Assembly: GCF_022288805.1 (NCBI RefSeq)
Contig: NZ_JAKOPM010000009.1
Span: 1 to 64,000, forward strand
Origin: Corynebacterium yonathiae
GTDB lineage: Bacteria; Actinomycetota; Actinomycetes; Mycobacteriales; Mycobacteriaceae
Reading direction: 5' to 3'
DNA: 64,000 nt
The notes beneath the pieces were generated by a model. It had not been told where the DNA came from and did no database searches. It saw nothing but the letters and a program-made list of their open reading frames with translations. Position numbers and translations under genes: made by a program. Shown here piece after piece: positions 53,173 through 61,277 of the stretch. Each line of letters starts with the position of its first letter. Position 1 is the first letter of the stretch.

Positions 53173-54384
53173 CTACACGGTTGCTTTTGCAGATTCCTCT
53201 TCGGAGGGTCCATTCTTTTCCCCTGCGAATTTGTCTACGATCATTGCAATGGCGCCGTCGCCGGTGACATTGGCGGCAGTGCCGACCGAGTCGATGGCAA
53301 TGTAGGCGGCGATCATGAGCGCCACCATGCCATCATCAAAGCCCATCATGTCTGCCAATAGGCCGGCCGCCACCATCACGGCACCACCCGGAACGCCCGG
53401 AGCCGCAATCATCATGATTCCCAACAAGAAGATGAAACCAAGTCCGGTACCGGTACTAATATCGAGGTTTGCCATATACACGATCGCAAAGGCATAGAGC
53501 GTCAGCTTAATCATCGAACCGGACAAGTGAATGGTCGCGCACAGCGGGATGACAAAGCTAGCTACCGGCTTGGAAATTCCATTCTTTAGCGTGGACTCCA
53601 AAGACACCGGAATAGTCGCGGCAGACGAGGAGGTTCCCAAAGCCGTGAAATAAGCCGGCAGCATATTGCGAAGAGCCTTGAAGGGATTCTTCCCGGTAAT
53701 CGCACCAGCAATGATGTATTGCAAGACCAGGTAGACCAGGGTCATAACAACCGCCAAAATCAAAACCTTGGCAAAGGCCGAAAGTACCGAGCCCAGATTG
53801 CCATTCATGCCCAATCCCAAGAACATGCCAAAGATGTAGAAGGGCAAAATCGGCACAACAAAGCCCCAGATTACCTTGACTACGACGTTCTCCAATTCCT
53901 TGGTGACAGCGTACAAGGTATCGGACTTCACTGTAGTCATCGCTACACCGATGCAGAACGACAACAAGAGGGCAGTCATAACCTCAAAAGGCGGTGCCAT
54001 CTCCACCTCGAAGTAGGGAGAAAGTGCACCCTCATCAATATCGGAGACATTAGTAATCAGATTCTGACCGCTAAGCATGGTGGGGTAGAGCCAGTGGGCA
54101 AGCACGTAGGCAAGAAGACCGGCGACAATAGTGGAGCCATAGGATATCCCCGCTGTAACCCCCAGCCACTTACCGGCACCACGCCCAAGCCCCGCAATGG
54201 ACGGAGCGATCAGCGCGAAAATAAGAACCGGGATAAAGAAGTTGAGAAAGTTGCTAAATAGTCCATTGAAAGTGGCGAATACGCGACCAAACCATTCTGG
54301 AGCGAATCGGCTGACCACCACGCCAAGGATGATGGCAACGATAATGCGGAACAGCAAAGATTCCGAAAGTTTCTTGAGATTCAT
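53173..54384 (-). CDS. dicarboxylate/amino acid:cation symporter (DAACS family)
   Basis: A 403-residue transporter with about eight helices and two re-entrant loops. It shows the signature GTSSSAATIPVSLES for loop HP1 (about 242-256) and VPGGAVMVAAGLLADMMG for HP2. These proteins take up glutamate, aspartate, succinate or serine/threonine with Na+ or H+. The exact substrate is not readable; SstT-like serine/threonine uptake and GltP-like acidic amino acid uptake are both possible. It is convergent with trpA and separated by a shared terminator. Confidence 0.9.
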   Translation of the reverse strand: MNLKKLSESLLFRIIVAIILGVVVSRFAPEWFGRVFATFNGLFSNFLNFFIPVLIFALIAPSIAGLGRGAGKWLGVTAGISYGSTIVAGLLAYVLAHWLYPTMLSGQNLITNVSDIDEGALSPYFEVEMAPPFEVMTALLLSFCIGVAMTTVKSDTLYAVTKELENVVVKVIWGFVVPILPFYIFGMFLGLGMNGNLGSVLSAFAKVLILAVVMTLVYLVLQYIIAGAITGKNPFKALRNMLPAYFTALGTSSSAATIPVSLESTLKNGISKPVASFVIPLCATIHLSGSMIKLTLYAFAIVYMANLDISTGTGLGFIFLLGIMMIAAPGVPGGAVMVAAGLLADMMGFDDGMVALMIAAYIAIDSVGTAANVTGDGAIAMIVDKFAGEKNGPSEEESAKATV

Positions 54385-54576
54385 ATACTTACAATCAGAT
54401 CAGGTGCTCCACCTCTAGGACTAGCCGACCGAGGCGAAACAACGCAGTGCGGAGACAGGGGTCGATTCAATATCTATCAACCGACCTTAAATGCATACTA
54501 CCTGAGCGCACACAGCCACAGAACACTCGGCCTAGGCACAATTTTTATCTCAGCGCTACAGGGTTAAACTGAGTAC

Positions 54577-55047
54577 ATGATCGCAGTGGGAATCATCTTC
54601 TTAATCCTCGCCGTCCTCCTCATCGTTGTGGGTACCATGGCCGCAACCAAACGCCTCCCCGGAAACAACTACATTGGCTTGCGACTTCAAGAGATCCGCA
54701 AATCTCGCGAAGCATGGGATAACGCCCACCGCATCGCTGGTCCATTCTGGATCCTCAGCGGCGTTTGCCTAGTCTTCGGTGGCATCGTTGCACTTAGCGC
54801 AGAGGGCTGGATGTGGCTCCTTCCTGCTCTTACCTTTGTGGCGGCAGTTCTCGCCCTTTCTGTAGGTTCCAACCTCGGCTCTCGTGCCGCGTTCCTCTAC
54901 GAACAGGCACACGCTAATGAAGAAGGTTGTGGGGATTCCTGCAATTGTGGTTCCGAGGGTTGCGGTGGGGAAGAGGCCGCCGCGGCTTCTGCACCCCAGG
55001 TCGATGTCAACGCACTCCGTCACGCCGCACGAGAATCTGACAGATAG
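54577..55047 (+). CDS. SdpI-like membrane protein with cysteine-rich tail
   Basis: A 156-residue protein. One helix at residues 2-22, then the SdpI-type motif LPGNNYIGLRLQEIRKSREAW and NAHRIAGPFWILSGV, then helices at about 58-75 and 81-103. SdpI of B. subtilis is an immunity protein; most homologues have no known role. The C-terminal tail has Cys-rich EGCGDSCNCGSEGCGG, an unusual addition that could bind a metal or cluster. Single gene with an AT-rich promoter upstream. Confidence 0.8.
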   Translation: MIAVGIIFLILAVLLIVVGTMAATKRLPGNNYIGLRLQEIRKSREAWDNAHRIAGPFWILSGVCLVFGGIVALSAEGWMWLLPALTFVAAVLALSVGSNLGSRAAFLYEQAHANEEGCGDSCNCGSEGCGGEEAAAASAPQVDVNALRHAARESDR

Positions 55048-55375
55048 CAACGTCTGCTGCACCACCACCCCCTCTGGAGAAGAATCACGCCCATCCAGCG
55101 GGGGAATTTTTGTAGCTATGCCCCTTCGCTTGCGTAGACCACTGAATGTTTTCCGATAGTAACAGTGACGTTATGGGTCAGGCTTATTACATCTTCTTGT
55201 TCAGTCACTTACGATATCGCGTCACCCCTTTTAACATATTGAACCATGCAACCCTAGGCTCTGCGAATAATTGACTTACCGCGCTATTCGCGTTACTGCT
55301 AATAACGATGGAGATTGCGTAAAGCTTCCGGGGAACCTAGAGAGTAAAGAGCATCAAAGACCTACGCTAGGCAAA
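55048..55375. other. 328-bp noncoding gap after the SdpI-like gene
   Basis: No gene seen apart from the small ORF starting at 55376. A TTGACT hexamer is at 55271-55276, but no clear -10 box pairs with it. A TACGCT near 55362-55367 could instead serve as a -10 for the downstream peptide. Confidence 0.4.
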
Positions 55376-55603
55376 ATGATCCATATGAAGAAAAGCACCG
55401 CCCTCGCAGCCATCGCCGCTTCGACCTTTGTCATTGGCGCTTACAACGAGCAAGGCCACAAAGAGGCGACACCCACACCGGTAGCGGAGGGGCAGTCAGC
55501 ACATAGCATCGTTGATGATTTAGGCATTGAATCTGGCACCTATGAACTCACCCCTACGCCTAGTGGTCTCCCTGAAACATGGGAGGGCTATCTGATTAGC
55601 TAA
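55376..55603 (+). CDS. small exported or membrane-anchored peptide
   Basis: A 75-residue reading from ATG 55376, or 72 from ATG 55385 (MKKSTALAAIAASTFVIG). The N-terminus is a basic pair followed by a hydrophobic stretch (about residues 8-22), like a signal peptide or anchor. The rest is hydrophilic with Thr-Pro repeats (EATPTPVAEG, ELTPTPSGLP). It has no recognised family. A parS site lies 9 nt after the stop. Whether it is translated is uncertain; no strong ribosome-binding site is seen. Confidence 0.5.
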   Translation: MIHMKKSTALAAIAASTFVIGAYNEQGHKEATPTPVAEGQSAHSIVDDLGIESGTYELTPTPSGLPETWEGYLIS

Positions 55604-55611
55604 CTTTCTGT

Positions 55612-55625
55612 GTTTCACGTGAAAC
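55612..55625. other. parS site 6 (intergenic)
   Basis: Perfect GTTTCACGTGAAAC, 65 bp upstream of the Rieske gene. Confidence 0.95.
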
Positions 55626-55689
55626 TTTGGATTCGATTGGCCACACAGCTGACGCCCAATGGACCCGCATGACCGGCTAGACTAGGGGC

Positions 55690-56055
55690 ATGACTAAGTG
55701 CTCTCGCCGAATCTTCTTGCTTGGTACCGCTACCACCTTTGCAGGTGCCTACGTAGCGGCCTGTGGTTCTTCTCCGTCCGCGGAAATCGCAGCTACGGAA
55801 ATTCCGGTCGGATCCGCAAAGATTGTAGATGGCGTCATTTTTACTCAGCCGAAAGAAGGTGAGTTCAAGGCCTATTCCCAGACCTGTCCGCACCAGCACA
55901 ATCCGATCACCAAGATCGATGGCATGACGGCCACCTGCACCGCACATAACACCTCCTATGACCTCAGCGATGGAAGCGTAATCTCCGGACCAGGCCGCGA
56001 TCCCCTGGAAGAATACGAAGTTAAACAAGACGGCTCTAATGTCACTACGGCCTAG
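55690..56055 (+). CDS. Rieske [2Fe-2S] lipoprotein, Tat-type export signal
   Basis: A 121-residue protein. It begins MTKCSRRIFLLGTATTFAGA with a twin-arginine-like signal and a lipobox ending in YVAAC. The Rieske ligands are visible as C-P-H (residue 76-78) and C-T-A-H (residue 93-96), 14 residues apart. The cluster would be on the outside of the membrane. Small soluble Rieske proteins of this kind act as electron carriers or in envelope redox reactions. Flanked by two parS sites (55612 and 56076). The partner is unknown. Confidence 0.88.
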   Translation: MTKCSRRIFLLGTATTFAGAYVAACGSSPSAEIAATEIPVGSAKIVDGVIFTQPKEGEFKAYSQTCPHQHNPITKIDGMTATCTAHNTSYDLSDGSVISGPGRDPLEEYEVKQDGSNVTTA

Positions 56056-56075
56056 TGCGCATTCCTCCCTCTGTG

Positions 56076-56089
56076 GTTTCACGTGAAAC
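56076..56089. other. parS site 7 (intergenic)
   Basis: Perfect GTTTCACGTGAAAC, 20 nt after the Rieske stop. Confidence 0.95.
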
Positions 56090-56157
56090 TACAGAGGGTA
56101 TATTTTTGCCCCGAGTATTTCCCGAGAAGAAGGAGGGGCCGGGTTTAAACTTTTAGA

Positions 56158-57123
56158 ATGCTGCAGAGTTTAAAGAAGCCCGACCCCCTCATAGTGCTCA
56201 TCATCTTGGCGGTCACCCTTGCGGTCATTGCACCAGCCCGTGGGGACTTTGCCGCGGTATTTGGCCAGCTAACAAACGTTGCTATCGCGTTACTTTTCTT
56301 TTTGTACGGCGCTAGGCTCTCCACGCAAGAGGCCCTCAATGGGCTGAAGCATTGGCGCCTACATCTAACAATCCTGGCTTTTACTTTTGTGATCTACCCG
56401 CTCATAGGAATAGCGCTGCGGCCACTTACCGCATTCATTTCGCACGACATGTACCTGGGGATCTTATTTCTCACACTTGTACCTTCCACCGTGCAATCTT
56501 CGGTTGCTTTCACTTCCATCGCGAAGGGAAACGTTGCAGGCGCAATCGTGTCAGCGTCCACCTCTAACTTGGTTGGAGTATTTATCACCCCTGCACTCGT
56601 TATGCTTCTCATGGGAACCGGGGGAGGGGTCCACATTGACACGTCCGTATTTGGAGAAATTGGCCTCCTGTTGCTGGCTCCCTTCGTTCTGGGTCAGCTG
56701 ACTCGACGTTGGGTTGGAAAATTCGCCCAAAGCAAGGCCACCAAAATAGTAGACCGCGGCTCCATTGCCATGGTGGTGTATTCTGCATTTTCCAAAGGCA
56801 TGGTGGACGGAATTTGGTCCTCCCTCTCCGTATGGGAGTTGGCTTTCCTTGTCGCATTCGCGGCGATCTTCGTTGCTTTCATGCTGTGGCTCACCAAGAA
56901 GGTAAGTGAGAAATTGGGATTCAAGCGTGCCGATACAGTCGCCATCGAGTTCTGTGGATCGAAGAAATCACTAGCCACAGGGCTACCCATGGCCTCGGTT
57001 ATCTTTGCTTCTGGCGGCACATCCCTTGGTCTACTCATCCTGCCGTTGATGATTTACCACCAGGTCCAGTTAATGATGTGTTCGTGGCTGGCAGCCCGCT
57101 ACGCCCAGCATGCCACCACATAG
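56158..57123 (+). CDS. bile acid:sodium symporter (SBF-like) family protein
   Basis: A 321-residue protein with about ten hydrophobic helices. It contains SBF-like signature RLSTQEALNGLKHWRLHL near residues 45-62, LVPSTVQSSVAFTSIAKGN near 103-121 and SKKSLATGLPMAS. YfeH/SBF-like proteins are Na+-coupled organic anion symporters. The substrate is unknown. It ends 15 nt before a short protein gene. Confidence 0.85.
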   Translation: MLQSLKKPDPLIVLIILAVTLAVIAPARGDFAAVFGQLTNVAIALLFFLYGARLSTQEALNGLKHWRLHLTILAFTFVIYPLIGIALRPLTAFISHDMYLGILFLTLVPSTVQSSVAFTSIAKGNVAGAIVSASTSNLVGVFITPALVMLLMGTGGGVHIDTSVFGEIGLLLLAPFVLGQLTRRWVGKFAQSKATKIVDRGSIAMVVYSAFSKGMVDGIWSSLSVWELAFLVAFAAIFVAFMLWLTKKVSEKLGFKRADTVAIEFCGSKKSLATGLPMASVIFASGGTSLGLLILPLMIYHQVQLMMCSWLAARYAQHATT

Positions 57124-57138
57124 CTACACTTAGGTTCT

Positions 57139-57447
57139 ATGGCGAATTACCTATACGTACGAACTGAACTAACCGTGCCCGGCGTAGGCTCGGCAATCCA
57201 CTTGGCGGAAATGGAAGAGCAAGATGCGCGCAGCTGCCGAATGGTCCGGATGATCGCTCTGGATCCCTCGGATGCCATAGTCGGCGTGGCCACACCGACC
57301 AGTTCCACGGGAAACGTGGATCAGCCGCAGGAGGTTGTCCCGCACCCGGATACCTATGATGATTTCCCGGACATTAGCGCCCAGTACGTGGACCCGTCTC
57401 ACTTCGACGCCCTGTGGTCCGAAGCTACCGCCAAGTTCGGCCTTTAG
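57139..57447 (+). CDS. small hypothetical protein
   Basis: A 102-residue soluble, acidic protein starting MANYLYVRTEL. No motif or domain is recognised. A possible beta hairpin region is SCRMVRMIALDPSDAIVGVA, and the C-terminus is rich in Asp and Pro (HPDTYDDFPDISAQYVDP). It lies between the SBF transporter and the convergent azlD fragment. Confidence 0.65.
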   Translation: MANYLYVRTELTVPGVGSAIHLAEMEEQDARSCRMVRMIALDPSDAIVGVATPTSSTGNVDQPQEVVPHPDTYDDFPDISAQYVDPSHFDALWSEATAKFGL

Positions 57448-57463
57448 GTGTCAACCACGGTAC

Positions 57464-57795
57464 CTACAAGACCACGTTAACGAGGAGCATGTAAAAGACG
57501 GTTCCTCCGAAAATGGACAACGCTGACTCGCGCCTCCACAGGTGAAGCAGAAAGGTTACAACCACGCCGAGGAGAGCCGCCCAGATGCCCCCGGGGCACC
57601 AGTCTGCCCGTGGACGGTATAAACCACCAAAATGGTCATCACACCTACAGGCATCATCATGCCCAGCAGTGAAAAGAACTGGCTATCCTTCATCCATTTC
57701 ACAAAGGAAAAAGGAAGCTGGCGCAGCACAACGGTAATAAGGCCGACTGGGACCAACACCGCGGCGATAGAAGCAAGGGTAACGCCAGCGGGCAT
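57464..57795 (-). pseudogene. azlD: azlD (branched-chain amino acid exporter subunit) with a frameshift
   Basis: Starts at ATG 57795, overlapping the azlC stop by 1 nt. The 5' part reads VPVGLITVVLRQLPFSF and ends in the VHGQTGAPG segment. From there a different frame continues as GIWAALLGVVVTFLLHLWRR, ending at TAG 57464. The shift lies in a run of five C at 57588-57592; adding one base restores an AzlD of about 110 aa. The frame as read ends early at 57556 after an altered 8-residue tail. A sequencing error or a phase-variable run are also possible. Intact AzlCD (BrnFE) exports branched-chain amino acids. Confidence 0.75.
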
Positions 57796-58523
57796 TAGCA
57801 CCCCTCCCGGCAACTCGTTGGCTCGTCGCGGCGACGCAAGCGAATAGCGGCATCGACGCGAGGAGAAGCGTACCGGATAAGAAGCAAAATGAAGTAGGCA
57901 ATCAGCGCCACCATGAGCAGTTGTCTTGGGGCGAAGGCAGCGGCGAGGGTTCCCACCACCACGGCGCTTAACGGCAGTGAAAAGTCCTGGTTATTGCGGA
58001 AGGACTCCATAGTCAGCACGACAAAAAGGGCAACCAGAGCGAATTCCATGCCCTGCACGGAAGGGGGAATCACTTGGCCAGCGAGGGCACCGACGATGCC
58101 GCCGCCTACCCACAGGGCCTGGCAAAAGATTTGGATGGTGAGGATGCGGCTCCCACTCGGGCGGCCATCGGCGGAGAGAGAGGAAACGATGGCATAGGTT
58201 TCGTCGGTAAGCGCATATGTGGAATAAGCCCGGCCCACCCGTGAATGAATGCGGTGCCAGGGGAAGGTGAGGCCATAGAAAATATGGCGGAAGTTCACCA
58301 TGAACCCGGTAACCAACGAGGCAAAGGCGGAAGCCCCACCAGTAACCATGGAAATGGCCAAGAATTCCATGGAGCCGGCGTAGATGACGAGGGAGAAAAT
58401 CGGCGTCCACCACCAGCTGAAACCGGATTGGTCCATGAGTAAGCCGAAGGCTAGGCCGAGTGGAACAAGGCCGATCGCGGCGGCCCAGGTATCTCTTATT
58501 CCTTGAGAAATATCCGCGCGCAT
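57795..58523 (-). CDS. azlC: branched-chain amino acid exporter subunit AzlC (BrnF-like)
   Basis: A 242-residue membrane protein. AzlC motifs are GLVPLGLAFGLLMDQSGFSW, YAGSMEFLAISMVTGGASAF and NFRHIFYGLTFPW. It has about six to seven helices. In C. glutamicum the homologous BrnFE pair exports isoleucine, leucine, valine and methionine. The second subunit, azlD, overlaps by 1 nt but is frameshifted here, so the exporter may not work. No Lrp-like regulator is nearby. Confidence 0.92.
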   Translation of the reverse strand: MRADISQGIRDTWAAAIGLVPLGLAFGLLMDQSGFSWWWTPIFSLVIYAGSMEFLAISMVTGGASAFASLVTGFMVNFRHIFYGLTFPWHRIHSRVGRAYSTYALTDETYAIVSSLSADGRPSGSRILTIQIFCQALWVGGGIVGALAGQVIPPSVQGMEFALVALFVVLTMESFRNNQDFSLPLSAVVVGTLAAAFAPRQLLMVALIAYFILLLIRYASPRVDAAIRLRRRDEPTSCREGC

Positions 58524-58562
58524 GCGGGATAGTCTAGCCCATTGCCTGCAGCGCGATAGGAA

Positions 58563-59159
58563 TTAATTGTCTTCCACGTTGACTGGATATGTGGAATAGA
58601 GCGGCAACGGCATGGGTTGACGTTTCATAACATCGGCCCAGAGATCGGCCGGGCCTGGAGTAATAACGTCTTGGGCAAGGGCAGGGGAGACGAACCATTC
58701 GCCGGCCTCGATTTCCTCCTCCAGCTGGCCCGGGCCCCATTCGGCATAGCCAGCAAACATTCGCATGCCAGAAACTAGTGGCTCGATCTCTTCTGGGTCT
58801 GCGCGCAGGTCCACGTGTGCCAAGCGCGGCGCGAGGCGGGTGAGCCGATCTTGTTTGTCCGGATCGACGCCCTGTTTAGTCTGGGCGAGGCCAACAACGG
58901 ATTGCTGATTAAGCGGACCGCCAATATACAGCGCCTGCGGCTTAGCCACCACGGGAAGCCATTCCGGCAGTACATTGAAAATAGCTACCTCGGAGCGTTT
59001 AGTCAGATCCACGCCAAAGGTCATCATGTCATTGTGCTCAATGACGAGGATGACAGAGCGGGCGAATTCCGGCGAAAGCATGCCCGGGGCAGCGATGAGC
59101 AGCTGGCCGGGGGCGGGGTCATTGCGCTCGAGGGCGTTGAATAATCTATCGGCAAACAT
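58563..59159 (-). CDS. YqgE/AlgH (UPF0301) family protein
   Basis: A 198-residue protein from ATG 59159, overlapping the CCA-adding enzyme stop by 1 nt (TGATG). Conserved parts are GQLLIAAPGMLSPEFARSVI, ALYIGGPLNQQSVVGLA and MRMFAGYAEWGPGQLEEEI. Family members are conserved in bacteria, but the function is not settled; AlgH in Pseudomonas was proposed as an alginate regulator. The last four residues are basic-acidic NVEDN. Confidence 0.93.
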   Translation of the reverse strand: MFADRLFNALERNDPAPGQLLIAAPGMLSPEFARSVILVIEHNDMMTFGVDLTKRSEVAIFNVLPEWLPVVAKPQALYIGGPLNQQSVVGLAQTKQGVDPDKQDRLTRLAPRLAHVDLRADPEEIEPLVSGMRMFAGYAEWGPGQLEEEIEAGEWFVSPALAQDVITPGPADLWADVMKRQPMPLPLYSTYPVNVEDN

Positions 59160-60595
59160 CACTGTTTAGAATCCCACCACTCGCGCAACTTCGCAATCGC
59201 TTCCTCGCGCTCGAGGGGGCCGTGCTCTAGGCGCAGCTCCTTGAGGTAAGACCATGCCTGGCCTACCTCTGGGCCGGGCTTAAGACCGAGGATTTCCATG
59301 ATCTCATTGCCGTCAAGATCCGGTCGCACGCGAGCGAGGTCCTCCTTGCGGCCGATCTCTTCGATGCGCTCCTCAAGTTGATCGTAGGTGCGCTGGAGTC
59401 GGCGCGCCTTTTTAGCATTGCGGGTGGTGCAATCGGCACGCACCAGCTTATGCAGCCGGGGAAGGAGATCACCGGCGTCGGTGACATAGCGGCGGACGGC
59501 AGAATCGGTCCACTGATTTTCCCCGAACCCGTGGAAGCGCATATGCAGGTACACCAGCTGGCCGATGGCCTCCGTGGTGGCCTTGGGGTATTTCAACTTG
59601 CGCAGGCGCTTGCGGGCAAGCTTGGCGCCCACCACCTCGTGGTGGTGAAAGGAGACCTTGCCATCGGTGTTATCAAAGGTATCCGGCTTGCCAATATCGT
59701 GCAGGAGGGCCGCCCAGCGCAGCACCAGGTCCGGGCCATCTTCCTCTTGATCCATGGCCTGACTTAGTACCTTCAGCGAATGAGCGTAGACGTCCTTATG
59801 CTGCGCGTGTTCGTCCGCGGTCATGTGCAATGCAGGGATTTCCGGAAAGATATAGTCCGCGATTCCGGTAGAGACCAGCAGGTCAATGCCGTCCCACGGC
59901 GCTGTGCCGCAGATGAGCTTATCCAGCTCTACCTGCACGCGCTCTACGGTGATGCGCTGGATCTCGCCGGCCATATTCCGCATGGCATCCACCACGCGGT
60001 CGGCCACGCGGAATTCCAACTGGGATGCAAAACGCGCCGCCCGCAGCATGCGGAGAGGATCATCGTGGAAGGAAATTTCCGGCTTATCGGGGGTATCGAG
60101 CACCCGGTCGGCCACATCCTGGAGGCCGTGGAGGGGATCGTGGAAGGTAAAAGAGGCGTCGGTAAGCAGCTCAATGGCCATCGCATTGACCTTAAAATCA
60201 CGCCGCACTAAGTCCCCTTCCAAGGTGTCACCGTAGACCACCTCCGGGTTGCGGGACTGGCCATCATAAGAATCGGAACGGAAGGTAGTGATCTCAATCT
60301 GCTGGCCCTTATAGGCCGCGGAAACGGTACCGAAGTCGATGCCGGTATCCCACACAGTTTCGGCCCACTCATCCAGGATCTCTTTAACGACTTCCGGGCG
60401 GGCCGGGGTGGTAAAGTCCAGGTCATTTCCCAAGCGGCCCAAAAGCGCATCGCGCACAGAGCCGCCCACAAGGTAGAGCGAGTAGCCACGGGCGGCAAAT
60501 TTCTCCACCAAACCGCCGAGCAGGTCGCTGAGGGAGGAGACGGTGGATTCCGCGCGGGCAAGAACGCCAATTAGCTGAGTGTCCTGAAAATTCAC
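59159..60595 (-). CDS. cca: CCA tRNA nucleotidyltransferase
   Basis: A 478-residue enzyme from GTG 60595 ([10 protein letters not shown]); the longer reading enters the divergent Nudix gene and is an Arg-rich artefact. The class II nucleotidyltransferase head has [22 protein letters not shown] with its DxD metal site. The central region has an HD domain ([11 protein letters not shown] and HHEVVG), as in the type that removes 2',3'-cyclic phosphates. It adds or repairs the 3' CCA of tRNA. Upstream Nudix starts 29 bp away on the other strand. Confidence 0.95.
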   Translation of the reverse strand: MNFQDTQLIGVLARAESTVSSLSDLLGGLVEKFAARGYSLYLVGGSVRDALLGRLGNDLDFTTPARPEVVKEILDEWAETVWDTGIDFGTVSAAYKGQQIEITTFRSDSYDGQSRNPEVVYGDTLEGDLVRRDFKVNAMAIELLTDASFTFHDPLHGLQDVADRVLDTPDKPEISFHDDPLRMLRAARFASQLEFRVADRVVDAMRNMAGEIQRITVERVQVELDKLICGTAPWDGIDLLVSTGIADYIFPEIPALHMTADEHAQHKDVYAHSLKVLSQAMDQEEDGPDLVLRWAALLHDIGKPDTFDNTDGKVSFHHHEVVGAKLARKRLRKLKYPKATTEAIGQLVYLHMRFHGFGENQWTDSAVRRYVTDAGDLLPRLHKLVRADCTTRNAKKARRLQRTYDQLEERIEEIGRKEDLARVRPDLDGNEIMEILGLKPGPEVGQAWSYLKELRLEHGPLEREEAIAKLREWWDSKQ

Positions 60596-60623
60596 GGGTG
60601 AGAGTCTACTACGATTGGCAGGG

Positions 60624-61277
60624 ATGACTAACCAAGCACAGGGCCCCTCTAAGGGAGGCGGCCGCAACCGTAACCGGTCTCGGCGCAGGCGGCGCCGCCG
60701 GCCGGATAATCGCGCGCGCCGCAGCACCCAGCAGCGCAGGCCCTACCGCGGTGGCAATGGCCAATCCACGGCCATGGAAACCCGCGATGAAACCTCCGCA
60801 GGCGGCCTTGTTGTCTCTGGTTTGGCGGAATGCGTCGATACCACTGGCCAGGTAGATCTTTCCCGGCTTTATGTGGCGCTCATCGGCCGCCTCGACCGGC
60901 GCGGGCGCCTGCTATGGTCCATGCCTAAAGGCCACGTGGAAAATGGCGAGGCCAAGGAAGTCACCGCTGAGCGCGAGGTATGGGAGGAAACCGGCATTTC
61001 CGGTGAGGTTTTTGCAGACCTCGGCATGATTGATTATTGGTTCGTCTCTGATGGGGTGCGCATCCATAAGACAGTGCACCATCACTTGCTGCGCTTTGTA
61101 GACGGCATCATGAACGATGAGGATCCGGAGGTCACCGAGGTCTCATGGATTCCCGTCTCTGAGCTTATCGAGCATTTGGCCTACGCCGACGAGCGCAAAT
61201 TGGCGCGCATCGCGCATGATCTCCTCCCCGATCTCGCACGAAAGGAAGCCGCCGCGGGGAAAGTGACCCCACGGTAA
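60624..61277 (+). CDS. Nudix hydrolase with Arg-rich N-terminal extension
   Basis: A 217-residue protein from ATG 60624; TACGAT at 60610-60615 may be its -10 box, making it leaderless. The first 50 residues are basic, with eight arginines in a row and a Gly/Asn/Arg mix, suggesting nucleic-acid contact. The Nudix box reads [25 protein letters not shown] with its GX5EX7REUXEEXGU pattern (given in parts: [10 protein letters not shown] and [10 protein letters not shown]). It lies between cca and a DUF6049 gene, and the stop overlaps that gene by 1 nt. In this genus the cluster leads to murJ. Substrate unknown. Confidence 0.92.
   Translation: MTNQAQGPSKGGGRNRNRSRRRRRRRPDNRARRSTQQRRPYRGGNGQSTAMETRDETSAGGLVVSGLAECVDTTGQVDLSRLYVALIGRLDRRGRLLWSMPKGHVENGEAKEVTAEREVWEETGISGEVFADLGMIDYWFVSDGVRIHKTVHHHLLRFVDGIMNDEDPEVTEVSWIPVSELIEHLAYADERKLARIAHDLLPDLARKEAAAGKVTPR

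Noticed and set aside
59159..60727. Longer start for the CCA-adding enzyme (44 extra Arg-rich residues)
   Set aside because: The added part overlaps the divergent Nudix gene's 5' end and looks like its wrong frame; GTG 60595 gives the normal N-terminus.
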